Source of the DNA: Thermohalobaculum sp039816045
Lineage (GTDB): Bacteria > Pseudomonadota > Alphaproteobacteria > Rhodobacterales > Rhodobacteraceae
DNA length: 64,000 nt
Direction: 5' to 3'
NCBI GenBank assembly: GCA_039816045.1
Contig: JBCBYB010000015.1
Coordinates: 37,646-101,645, forward strand
The position numbers and the translations under genes were made by a program. The notes below the pieces were generated by a model. It worked only from the letters and a program-made list of their open reading frames with translations. It was not told the DNA's origin and made no database searches. Positions 8,823 through 19,096 of the stretch are shown piece after piece (position 1 is the first letter of the stretch; the number at the start of each line of letters is the position of its first letter).

Positions 8823-9731
8823 ATGCCGAGGGATGACATGGATGTTCGCGCCGTTCTGATGGGCCTTGCGTTTGCGTTCATGTGGTCCTCTGCGTTCAGC
8901 TCGGCACGGATCATCGTGGCCGATGCGCCGCCGATGACAGCGCTGGCGCTGCGATTTCTGATTTCCGGCGCGCTTGGCGTTCTGATCGCGCGCGCTCTCG
9001 GTCAAAGCTGGCACCTGACGCCTGCGCAGTGGCGGGCGACGGTGATTTTCGGGATCTGCCAGAACGCGCTCTACCTCGGCTTGTTCTTCGTGGCCATGCA
9101 GACGGTGGAGGCATCCCTTGCGGCGATCATCGCGGCCACGATGCCGCTTTTGGTGGCGTTGGCAAACTGGCTGATCTTTGGCGAGCGGATCCGAGCGCTG
9201 GGGATCGCGGGGCTCTTGGCCGGGTTTGTCGGGGTCGGGATCATCATGGGCGCGCGTCTCGGCGGTGTCGGGGCCGATCCCTTTGGTATCGCTCTGTGCG
9301 TGATCGGGGTGATCGCGCTCAGCTCAGCCACATTGGCGGTGCGGGGGGCGTCCTCCGGGGGCAATGTGCTGATGATCGTCGGTCTGCAGATGTTGGTGGG
9401 GTCGGCCGTCCTGGCGGTGGTCGGCCTCGCAATCGAGCCGCTTGAGGTGCGCTGGAGCTGGCAACTGGGCGCGGCCTTCGCCTATACGGTGCTGGTGCCG
9501 GGGCTGCTCGCGACGGTCGTGTGGTTCCTGCTGGTCAACCGCATCGGAGCGATCCGCGCGTCGACCTTCCACTTCCTCAACCCGTTCCTCGGGGTGGCCA
9601 TCGCCGCGGTGTTGCTGGGCGAACGGATCGGCCCGCTGGATCTGCTGGGGGTCGCGATCATCACCGGCGGTATCCTCGCGGTGCAGCTCTCGAAGCAGAT
9701 CGCAGCGCCCGCGGTTCGCGAGGCGCGCTAG
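8823..9731 (+). CDS. EamA/DMT-family inner-membrane transporter
   Basis: The protein is about 302 residues long with ten predicted transmembrane helices in two EamA repeats. Landmarks are ALALRFLISGALG in the first repeat, LAALIAATMPLLVAL-like segments around residue 100, and STFHFLNPFLGVAIAAVLL in the second repeat. Family members export amino acids or small metabolites; the substrate cannot be assigned. Two in-frame ATGs are possible, 8823 and 8838, and the second has a well spaced GAGGG. The gene converges on pnp. Confidence 0.8.
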   Translation: MPRDDMDVRAVLMGLAFAFMWSSAFSSARIIVADAPPMTALALRFLISGALGVLIARALGQSWHLTPAQWRATVIFGICQNALYLGLFFVAMQTVEASLAAIIAATMPLLVALANWLIFGERIRALGIAGLLAGFVGVGIIMGARLGGVGADPFGIALCVIGVIALSSATLAVRGASSGGNVLMIVGLQMLVGSAVLAVVGLAIEPLEVRWSWQLGAAFAYTVLVPGLLATVVWFLLVNRIGAIRASTFHFLNPFLGVAIAAVLLGERIGPLDLLGVAIITGGILAVQLSKQIAAPAVREAR

Positions 9732-9738
9732 GGGGAGC

Positions 9739-9763
9739 GGCGCGGGTTGCCCCACGCCGCGCC
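9739..9763. terminator. GC-rich hairpin between convergent EamA and pnp genes
   Basis: Perfect 7-base arms GGCGCGG (9739-9745) and CCGCGCC (9757-9763) flank an 11-base loop in the 38-base gap between two convergent genes. No T-run follows on either strand, so this is at best a weak bidirectional terminator or an mRNA-end stabiliser. Confidence 0.4.
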
Positions 9764-9769
9764 TGGACG

Positions 9770-11893
<2,124 letters not shown>

Positions 11894-12060
11894 GTGCGTT
11901 TCCCTTGTCGGGGCGCGTGGTGCCCCTTGCGTCGTCCCAAGGCTCGGGACGGCCCCGCTCGATTTGCCAGGATCCGCAGCCGGGGCTCGCGGCGGATCGA
12001 CGGACGGATGTGGCCCGCATGCCGGCATGGGCCGGCGGGGGCGGGCAGGCCCCGAAACGA

Positions 12061-12095
12061 GACCGCCCCCGGGTCCAGAAGACCGAGGGGCGGTC
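12061..12095 (-). terminator. Hairpin in the rpsO-pnp intercistronic region
   Basis: Perfect 9-base arms GACCGCCCC (12061-12069) and GGGGCGGTC (12087-12095) lie 8 bases past the rpsO stop. On the transcribed strand TCGTTTC follows, so it may terminate part of the rpsO transcripts. Its place also matches the processed hairpin in the E. coli pnp leader, where RNase III cleavage sets up PNPase autoregulation. That parallel is inference. Confidence 0.5.
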
Positions 12096-12102
12096 GGGTG
12101 CG

Positions 12103-12372
12103 TCAGCGGCGGATGCCGAGGCGCTGGATGAGGTCGCGATACCGCGGCTCGTCGCGGTCTTTGACATAGTCGAGCAGCTTGCGGCGCTGGCTGACCATTT
12201 TCAGGAGCCCCCGGCGCGAGTGGTTGTCCTTTTTGTGGGACTTGAAGTGCTCGGTGAGGTTCGTGATCCGCTCGGTGAGGATCGCCACCTGCACTTCGGG
12301 CGAGCCGGTGTCGCCCTCTTTGGTCGCATAGTCTTTAATGAGCGCTTCCTTGCGCTCTGGCGTAATCGACAT
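12103..12372 (-). CDS. rpsO: 30S ribosomal protein S15
   Basis: The 89-residue protein has the standard S15 sequence: it opens MSITPERKEALIKDYA, continues with GDTGSPEVQVAILTERI and HKKDNHSRRGLL, and ends RYRDLIQRLGIRR. S15 binds the central domain of 16S rRNA and starts platform assembly. The ATG at 12372 is preceded by GGAGCACACG. The gene sits between truB (upstream) and pnp (downstream), the usual bacterial order. Confidence 0.97.
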   Translation of the reverse strand: MSITPERKEALIKDYATKEGDTGSPEVQVAILTERITNLTEHFKSHKKDNHSRRGLLKMVSQRRKLLDYVKDRDEPRYRDLIQRLGIRR

Positions 12373-12511
12373 CGTGTGCTCCTTTTTGTCGTCCCGCCCG
12401 CCGGGGCCAGAGCCGGGATGTCGTCCAGCACGATCGCGGAGGCGGATATCTGCCCCATGTGGCAGCCCGGCGGTGTATGCCTGAAACTGCGGGGGAATGC
12501 CAGAGGGATTG

Positions 12512-13420
12512 TCAGAGCGCCGGATGCCCATGCAGCAGAACGCGGCTGGGGCTCAGAAGGCCGGCTCGTGCATCGCAGATCGCGACGGCTGTTCCGTTAT
12601 GGCTGGCCCAGACCGTCCCGTTTTCCTGGGTGACGGTGCGGGTGGTTCGGCCATGGCGGAGATCTTCGGCCATCGTCTCGGTCACGGCGATTTCCGGGAC
12701 CGCCGCGAGCCCCGCTTCAACCGGCAGGAGCGGCGCCTCGCGTTCCCCGGCGCGGACCGCGTCCAGCTCCGCCATGGGGAAGGCGTTCGCCACATCGAAC
12801 CCGCCGCTCGCCGTGCGCCGGAGCATAGAGACATGGGCATGGCAGCCGAGATCCCGCCCGATATCCCGCCCGATAGAGCGGACGTAGCCGCCCTTGCCGC
12901 AGACCATCTCAAACTCCGCATGGTCGGCATCGGGGCGTGCCACCAGCGCAAGCCGTGCCACATGCAGCGGACGCGGCGCGAGTTCCGGGATCTCACCGGC
13001 CCGCGCGAGGTCGTATGCCCGGGCGCCGTCCGATTTCACGGCGGAGTAGACCGGCGGGATCTGGAGGATATCGCCGCGATAGGCCACGAGCGCCGCCTCG
13101 ATCTCCGCATCGGTCGGGCGCGCCGCGCTCTCGGCGATCAAAGCGCCCTCGGCATCGTCCGTCTCGGTCGCCTGGCCGAGCCGGATCGCAAAGCGGTAGG
13201 TCTTCGCGCCATCCTGGACCAGAGGCACCGTCTTGGTCGCTTCCCCGAACGCCACCGCCAACACGCCCGTCGCCAAGGGGTCAAGCGTGCCCGCATGGCC
13301 GGCCTTTTGCGCCGACAGCGCCCATCGGGCCTTGGCCACGACCTGGGCGGAGGTCACGCCGAGCGGCTTGTCCACCACCAGCCAGCCATGCACCGGGTTG
13401 CCGCGTCTCTTGCGTGCCAT
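12512..13420 (-). CDS. truB: tRNA pseudouridine(55) synthase
   Basis: TruB makes pseudouridine 55 in the T-loop of tRNAs. The catalytic motif GHAGTLDPLATG is at residues 41-52, with Asp47 as the nucleophile, and GWLVVDKPLGVTS opens the fold. Other conserved blocks are RGDILQIPPVYSAVK and CGKGGYVRSIGRDIG. The protein is 302 residues, with a C-terminal part shorter than enteric PUA-bearing forms, as usual in alphaproteobacteria. The frame remains open upstream of 13420, but the MARKRRGNPVHGWL start is typical. Confidence 0.96.
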   Translation of the reverse strand: MARKRRGNPVHGWLVVDKPLGVTSAQVVAKARWALSAQKAGHAGTLDPLATGVLAVAFGEATKTVPLVQDGAKTYRFAIRLGQATETDDAEGALIAESAARPTDAEIEAALVAYRGDILQIPPVYSAVKSDGARAYDLARAGEIPELAPRPLHVARLALVARPDADHAEFEMVCGKGGYVRSIGRDIGRDLGCHAHVSMLRRTASGGFDVANAFPMAELDAVRAGEREAPLLPVEAGLAAVPEIAVTETMAEDLRHGRTTRTVTQENGTVWASHNGTAVAICDARAGLLSPSRVLLHGHPAL

Positions 13421-13446
13421 CGTATCCTCGCCTGCTGCGGCGCTCT

Positions 13447-16400
13447 CTAGCGGGCGCCGCGGGCTTGCGCCAGTTCTGCGGCCAAGGCTGTGCCCGCTGC
13501 GGCGCGGGGGCGGGAGAAGCCGGCGATCAGCACATAGGCCGCGGGCGTGAGGAACAGGGTGAACACCGCTGCGAGCCCAAGGCCGCCGAACACGACCCAG
13601 CCGATGGCGGCCCGCGCCTCTGCCCCCGGCCCGTCGCCGAGGATCAGCGGCAGCCCCGCCAAAACGGTCGAGATCAGCGTCATCGCAATGGCCCGCAGCC
13701 GCATGCGCGCGGCCAGCGCCGCCGCCTCCCAAACCGCCAAGCCTCGGTCGCGCAACTGGTCGGCGAACTCGACCATCAGGATGCCGTTCTTGGCCATGAT
13801 CCCCACCAGCATGAGCACCCCGATCTGGCTGTAGATGTTCACCGTGGTGCCGGTTAACCAGAGCGCGACAATGGCCGCGCAGATGCCGAAAGGCACGGTC
13901 ACCATCACAACTGCGGCGCTGGTCAGGCTCTCGAACTGCGCGACCAGCACCAGGAAGACCACGATGAAGGCGATCACGAAGGTTGCGGTCAGTTCTTCGG
14001 AGGTCTCCTCGAGATTGCCCGCTTCGCCGAGGAAGATGAGCCCGATGCCGTTCGGGAGCGTCTCTTGCCCGAGCGCGCGCACCGCATCGACCGCGTCTGC
14101 GAGGACCATCTCCGGGGCCACCGAGGCGTCGATTTCGATGGCGCGGCGCTGGCCGTGGCGGTCCAGCTCCGCGGCCACCCCCTGTTCGCGGAAGCTCACC
14201 AGTTGCAGGAGCGGCACCAGAGTCCCCCGCTCCGACCGCACCGAGAGGTTTAGGAGATCCACCGGGTCCCGCACCGCTCCCGCGGCGGATTGCAGCATCA
14301 CCGGGACTGCCTCGTCGCCGATGGTCAGCTCCGCCACCTCGTCCTCGTCGATCAGCGCCCGCAGGGTGGCCGACAGCGTCGCCATGGGCACAACGAGATC
14401 CGAGGCGCGCTGCCGGTCGATCTCGATCGAGAGCTGAGGCTGCGTTGCCTGATACTGGACGCGGATGCCGGAGAGCCCGTCGATCTCTGCCAAGCGGTCG
14501 GCGAAAGCGTCGGCGGCGGTCGCGATGTCGGGGTAATGCGCGCCGGTGAGCGCCATGGACAGCCCGCCCCCCCGCCAGATCCCGAGGCTGTTCGAGGAGG
14601 ACACCCGCGCCCGCGCTCCGGCGAGCGTCGCCAGCTGTGGGCGGATATCGGCCTCAATGGCGCGCTGGCCGGTGATCCGTTCTTCCCAGGGCACGAGGCG
14701 CGCGTTGATCTCGCCCCGGTTGAGATCCCAGCGCCCGGTGATCGAGGCCAGGCCGGTGACGAGGCCGCGCTCCACCCAGGGAAGCAGCATGGCCTCCACG
14801 GCCTCGACCTGGCGGTCGGTGTAGTCGAGGCCCGTGCCATCCGGGCCTTGCAGACGGACGGTGACCTGGCCACGGTCCTCCGGCGGCACCAGCTCCTCGC
14901 CGAGCTCGCCATAGATCAGCGCCGCGGAACCGGCGAGCAGGGCGAACAGCGTGAGGGCGGCCAGTGGGGCCGCGATGACGGGCCGGAGCAGCCAGCCGTA
15001 GAGCGCTCCGAGCAGGCGCCCGAGCCAGCCGAGCGGGCCCTGTCCGTCGCCAAGGCTCGGCAGCAGGCTCGCGATCATCGGGCAGGCCGTGAGCGCGACA
15101 AAGGACGAGAGGCCGACGGTGACCGCCAGGACAAAGCCGAACTCGGAGAACAGCCGCCCCGCCTCGCTCGGCAGGAAGGAGATCGGCACGAACACGGCGA
15201 CCAGGGTCAGCGTCGTTGCGATGACGGCGAAGAACACCTCGCGTGTGCCGGTGACCGCTGCCGCGCGGCGCCCAAGCCCGCGGGCCCGTTGGCGCTGGAC
15301 GTTCTCGGTCACCACGATGGCGTCGTCGACCACGAGGCCGGTGGCCAGAACAAGCGCGAGCAGCGTGACGAGGTTGATGGAGAACCCCATCGCCCAAATC
15401 GCCGCCAGGGACCCGGTCAGCGCGATGGGGATGGCAACCGCGGGCACAAGCGTTGCCCCCACGCGGCCCAGGAACAGCCAGATCACCCCGACGACGATGG
15501 CAAGGGCGAGGGCCAGCGTGGTCAGCACCTCGCCGATCGCACCGCGGATAAAGACGGCCTCATCCGAGATCACCCGCATCCCGAGGTTCGGATAGCGCGT
15601 CTTCAGCCGCTCGACGGCCCGGGCGATATCGGCCGAGATGCGCACGGTGTTTGCCTCGGATTGCCGCACGATCCCGAGGCTCACCACCATGCGTCCGTCG
15701 AGCCGCGCGACACTTTCGGGGGTCGTGAGCCCGAAATAGACCTCCGCCACATCGCCGAGACGGAGGTTCTCGCGCACCATGAGGCGCTCGATCCGCTCGG
15801 GGTCGGTGACGGTCGCGTCGGCCCGGACCAGAACCTCGAGCTGGCCGGCCTCGAAGCTGCCCACGGGGACGTCGAACTGCGCGGCCCGCATCGCCTCGGC
15901 CACCTCGCCGACCGACAGGCCGTAAGCCGCCAGCCGTTCGGGCGAAAGGGCGACCCGGATCACCCGTGTCCGCCCGCCGAAGAGCAGCACCTCGGAGACG
16001 CCATCGACAGCGGTCAACTCGGGGATGATCTCATCCTCGACCCGGCGTGTGAGGACATCGAGCGGGTCGGTATCGCTCCAAACGGCGATGCGGATGACGG
16101 GCCAGGCATCGCGATCGGATTTCACCACGCGCAGGTCTTCGACGCCGGCGGGCAGCCGGGGTCCGACGCGGGCGACGGCCTCGCGGACATCATTGGCGGC
16201 CGCATCGAGCGCGCGGCCCGGGCGGAACTCTGCCCGCATGCGGAAATTGCCCTCCTCGGAGGACGCCGTGAGCGCGACAACCCCCGAGACCCGGGCGACC
16301 GCGCTCTCGACCACCGATGTCAGCTCCGCGTCGACGGTGGTGGGCGAGGCGCCGGGATAGTTTGCACGCACGGAGACCACGGGCCGGTCGATATCCGGCA

Positions 16401-16533
16401 GCTCCCGCACTTCGAGCCCGAAGATCGCCGCGATCCCCGCAATCACGATCAGCAGGTTGGCGACCGCTGCCAGCCAGGGCCGCCGCACCGAGAGGCCGGG
16501 GAGACCGCCCCCGAGACCGCCCACCTCGCTCAT
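13447..16533 (-). CDS. RND-family efflux transporter, inner-membrane pump
   Basis: The 1028-residue protein is a full-length hydrophobe/amphiphile-efflux type RND pump. It has a first helix near 22-38, a large periplasmic loop, a helix cluster at about 330-530, a second loop, and a final helix cluster at about 850-1010. The proton-relay motif VVDDAIVV in helix 4 supplies Asp403 and Asp404. The start overlaps the end of the adaptor gene by 4 bases. Adaptor plus pump form the core of a tripartite drug or metabolite exporter; no outer-membrane TolC-type gene is present here. The substrate is not deducible. Confidence 0.92.
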   Translation of the reverse strand: MSEVGGLGGGLPGLSVRRPWLAAVANLLIVIAGIAAIFGLEVRELPDIDRPVVSVRANYPGASPTTVDAELTSVVESAVARVSGVVALTASSEEGNFRMRAEFRPGRALDAAANDVREAVARVGPRLPAGVEDLRVVKSDRDAWPVIRIAVWSDTDPLDVLTRRVEDEIIPELTAVDGVSEVLLFGGRTRVIRVALSPERLAAYGLSVGEVAEAMRAAQFDVPVGSFEAGQLEVLVRADATVTDPERIERLMVRENLRLGDVAEVYFGLTTPESVARLDGRMVVSLGIVRQSEANTVRISADIARAVERLKTRYPNLGMRVISDEAVFIRGAIGEVLTTLALALAIVVGVIWLFLGRVGATLVPAVAIPIALTGSLAAIWAMGFSINLVTLLALVLATGLVVDDAIVVTENVQRQRARGLGRRAAAVTGTREVFFAVIATTLTLVAVFVPISFLPSEAGRLFSEFGFVLAVTVGLSSFVALTACPMIASLLPSLGDGQGPLGWLGRLLGALYGWLLRPVIAAPLAALTLFALLAGSAALIYGELGEELVPPEDRGQVTVRLQGPDGTGLDYTDRQVEAVEAMLLPWVERGLVTGLASITGRWDLNRGEINARLVPWEERITGQRAIEADIRPQLATLAGARARVSSSNSLGIWRGGGLSMALTGAHYPDIATAADAFADRLAEIDGLSGIRVQYQATQPQLSIEIDRQRASDLVVPMATLSATLRALIDEDEVAELTIGDEAVPVMLQSAAGAVRDPVDLLNLSVRSERGTLVPLLQLVSFREQGVAAELDRHGQRRAIEIDASVAPEMVLADAVDAVRALGQETLPNGIGLIFLGEAGNLEETSEELTATFVIAFIVVFLVLVAQFESLTSAAVVMVTVPFGICAAIVALWLTGTTVNIYSQIGVLMLVGIMAKNGILMVEFADQLRDRGLAVWEAAALAARMRLRAIAMTLISTVLAGLPLILGDGPGAEARAAIGWVVFGGLGLAAVFTLFLTPAAYVLIAGFSRPRAAAGTALAAELAQARGAR

Positions 16534-17726
16534 GGGTCAGGTCCGCTGCGCACGCCGGTGACGGTGACCGCGCTGCCCGGCCGCAAGCGTTGTGTGCCTT
16601 CGACGACGACCCGGTCGCCCGGCGCCAGCGGCCCATCCACCAGCGCGCTGCCAGAGCGCCGGCGCACCAGGCGCACCGGGACCTGCTCGGCGACGTCGTC
16701 GCGCACGCGCCAGACATGCAGTCCCCCGCGGGCGAACTGCACCGCAAGCTCGGGCACCGCGGGGTGCGGAGAGCCGGGCAACGCAAGGGATACGGTGAAC
16801 GATCCGCCGGGCCGCAACAGATCCTGTGCATTCGGGATCTCCACCTGGATACGGGCTGTCCGGCTGTCGGCGGCGAGGCGGCTGTCGATGGTGCTGAGGC
16901 TGCCGGCGAAGAGGCGCCCCGGAAAGCCCGCGGTTCGGGCCTCGACGGCCATCCCGGGGCGGATCCGGTTCAACGCCGCCTCGGGCAGGTCGAGCTCCAC
17001 CAACAGCACCGAGCGGTCGTCATAGCTCGCGATCTCCACATCGCTGTCGACCCAGGCGCCCGGCTCGATCCGGCTGAGGCCCGAGACCCCGTCGAAGGGC
17101 GCACGCAGCACCCGGTCGTCCAGCGCATCTCGGGCGCGGACAACCTCCAGCCGGGCGATCTCGGCCTCGGTGACGGCGGTATCGAGACGGGCTGTGGCCG
17201 CGGTGCCTGCGCCCTCCAGCCGTTCGAGCCTGGCGCGGATGCGCTCCGCCTCGACAAGCCGGGTCTCCGCCAACTGCAGCGCCAGCCGCTGCCGGTCATC
17301 TTCGAGACGCAGCATCACATCGCCGGTGGAGAAACGCCGATTGGGTGCGAGGGCAATCTCGGTCACCTTCCCGGATGCCTCGCTCCGCAGCATCACCGAG
17401 TGGCGCGCCCGGCCGGTGCCAACCACCTCCAGCACCACATCGTCGCGGGCCATGGCGACCGGTGCCACGATCACCGGAACCCCCGCTGGGGCGGCTTTGC
17501 CTGCCGAGGGCGGATCGGTCTTGGGCGGTGCGATCAGGGCGCGTGCGGTGTCGGCGTGCTGCCAAAGCCAGAACGCCCCGCCGAGCAGGAGCGCGCTCAG
17601 GACCAGTTGTTTCCAAAGGGCCATGGGTCTCGACACAGGTGGTTTCGGCAAGGACGGTTTCGGCACCGGGGGCTCACGCAAGCGGTTGGGATTGCACTCC
17701 GGCACCTTAGCCCGACATTGTGGCAT
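16530..17726 (-). CDS. RND efflux periplasmic adaptor (membrane fusion protein)
   Basis: The protein has an N-terminal membrane anchor (ALWKQLVLSALLLGGAFWLW), a lipoyl-like/barrel region around VEVVGTGRARHSVMLRSEAS, a helical hairpin (about 135-195) and the DRVLRAPFDGVSGLSRIEPG segment typical of adaptors. It links the RND pump to an outer-membrane channel. Two starts are possible. The ATG at 17726 gives 398 residues including a Pro-rich cytoplasmic lead. The Met35 codon at 17624 places the anchor right at the N-terminus and gives 364 residues. Neither has a strong ribosome site. Confidence 0.88.
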   Translation of the reverse strand: MPQCRAKVPECNPNRLREPPVPKPSLPKPPVSRPMALWKQLVLSALLLGGAFWLWQHADTARALIAPPKTDPPSAGKAAPAGVPVIVAPVAMARDDVVLEVVGTGRARHSVMLRSEASGKVTEIALAPNRRFSTGDVMLRLEDDRQRLALQLAETRLVEAERIRARLERLEGAGTAATARLDTAVTEAEIARLEVVRARDALDDRVLRAPFDGVSGLSRIEPGAWVDSDVEIASYDDRSVLLVELDLPEAALNRIRPGMAVEARTAGFPGRLFAGSLSTIDSRLAADSRTARIQVEIPNAQDLLRPGGSFTVSLALPGSPHPAVPELAVQFARGGLHVWRVRDDVAEQVPVRLVRRRSGSALVDGPLAPGDRVVVEGTQRLRPGSAVTVTGVRSGPDP

Positions 17727-17729
17727 CGC

Positions 17730-18509
17730 CTATCGTGGCGTGGCCGAAGAGGGCTCAAGAACCGGTGAGAGCGGGCGCAAAGCCTCGGCGATCAGGGTCT
17801 CAGTCCCCCAAGGAGCACCGAGAAGGGCGAGGCCCGATCCATGCATCCCCCGCTCTGGCGGCGTGACGAGGTGCGCCTCACTGACCAGCGGTTTTCCGGC
17901 CGAGAGCGCGCCGAGGAGATCCAGGTGACGCCCGGCGGGCAACAGCGGGTACCACAGCATCACCACTCCCTCCGACCACCTGCGGTTTACGGCGAGCGCG
18001 GTCTCCGCGGCCGTCGCGTACTCGTCCTTCACCTCATAGCTCGGATCGATCAGCGCGAGGCCCCGGCGCGGTGTCGGGGGTGTCAGCGCGCGCAGGCCCT
18101 CGTGCCCGTCGCGTCGGTGGATCGCCGCTTCGCCCGAGAGCGCCCGGCTGAGAGCCGCATGCTCGGCGGGATGCAGCTCACAGAGCACCAGCCGATCCTG
18201 CGCGCGGAGGAGCGTTTGAGCAATCAGCGGCGATCCGGGATAGGTAGTCTCGCCATAACGCTCCCGAACGGCCTGAAGCGCGTCGGCATAGGCACCCTCC
18301 GGCACAATCCGGGCGATCCCTTCGGCCGCCTCTCCGGTCTTCTCGGCCTCCGGTGCCGAGAGGTCATAGAGACCGCGGCCCGCATGGCTCTCCAGATAGG
18401 TGATGGGCCGGGCCTTTTGGGTCAGCCGCACCAGCAGCGCTGCGAGGACCGCGTGTTTGTGCAGATCGGCGAAGTTCCCTGCGTGATAGGCGTGCTGGTA
18501 GGAGAGCAT
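17730..18509 (-). CDS. rlmJ: 23S rRNA (adenine(2030)-N6)-methyltransferase
   Basis: The 259-residue protein opens MLSYQHAYHAGNFADLHKH, the hallmark of RlmJ. The SAM-binding region includes YLESHAGRGLYDL (38-50), and the catalytic motif IV is DPSYE starting at Asp155. RlmJ methylates A2030 of 23S rRNA. The ATG shares one base with the stop of the upstream GNAT gene (TGATG), so the two are translationally coupled. Confidence 0.92.
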   Translation of the reverse strand: MLSYQHAYHAGNFADLHKHAVLAALLVRLTQKARPITYLESHAGRGLYDLSAPEAEKTGEAAEGIARIVPEGAYADALQAVRERYGETTYPGSPLIAQTLLRAQDRLVLCELHPAEHAALSRALSGEAAIHRRDGHEGLRALTPPTPRRGLALIDPSYEVKDEYATAAETALAVNRRWSEGVVMLWYPLLPAGRHLDLLGALSAGKPLVSEAHLVTPPERGMHGSGLALLGAPWGTETLIAEALRPLSPVLEPSSATPR

Positions 18510-19096
18510 CAGAGGCTGCGGAGCCAGACCTGGAGCGGCTTCTCCGTCTCCCCCGCCTCGCCGACATCGCGCCAGGAGAAATGCGCGACCGCCCCCGCCA
18601 GCGGCGCGTAGCCGCGCTTGCGCCAGAACGGATCGAGCGGCGCGTAGTCCCCTGGCCGGGCCGGGTGGTCCGAGGGGCGGACAACGCTGCAAAAGCTCGC
18701 ATAGCGCAAGCCGAGGGCGCGGGCATGCGCTTCGCGATGGTCGAAGAAGGCGTGTCCGGCGCCTTGCCCGCGATAGGCAGGCAGCAGGACCGACTCCGCG
18801 CAATAGAACACCTCCTCCAGCGGGATGCCGGCGCTCGCAAACGGTTCGGCGAACCCCTCGGCATGGTCGGCGAGCGGTGTGCCCGTGGCCGCTCCGACCA
18901 AACGCTCCCCATCCCAGGCGCCGACGACGATGGCGCCCTCGCTTTCGGAATAGGTGGCGAGATAGCGGGTCTCGTAGTCGGCATCGCCGTCGTAAAGGTA
19001 CGGCCAGGCGCGGAATACCGCGATCCGGAGCTCTGCCAGAGCCTGGAGGTGTTCGCTGAGCTCAGTAGGTGCGATCGGGGCAATCTGGAGCGTCAT
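18509..19096 (-). CDS. GNAT-family N-acetyltransferase
   Basis: The 195-residue protein has the GNAT acetyl-CoA loop YRGQGAGHAFF near residue 110, preceded by the FYCAESVLLPAYR strand. The N-terminal part ELRIAVFRAWPYLYDGD resembles acetyltransferases that accept small amines or peptides. It overlaps the hydantoinase-like gene by 4 bases (ATGA) and rlmJ by 1 base, so the three form a tight operon. The substrate is unknown. Confidence 0.82.
   Translation of the reverse strand: MTLQIAPIAPTELSEHLQALAELRIAVFRAWPYLYDGDADYETRYLATYSESEGAIVVGAWDGERLVGAATGTPLADHAEGFAEPFASAGIPLEEVFYCAESVLLPAYRGQGAGHAFFDHREAHARALGLRYASFCSVVRPSDHPARPGDYAPLDPFWRKRGYAPLAGAVAHFSWRDVGEAGETEKPLQVWLRSL

Noticed and set aside
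14290..17025. A 911-codon plus-strand open frame.
   Set aside because: It is the shadow of the RND pump and adaptor genes; composition is Gly/Arg/His-rich and low in hydrophobic order.
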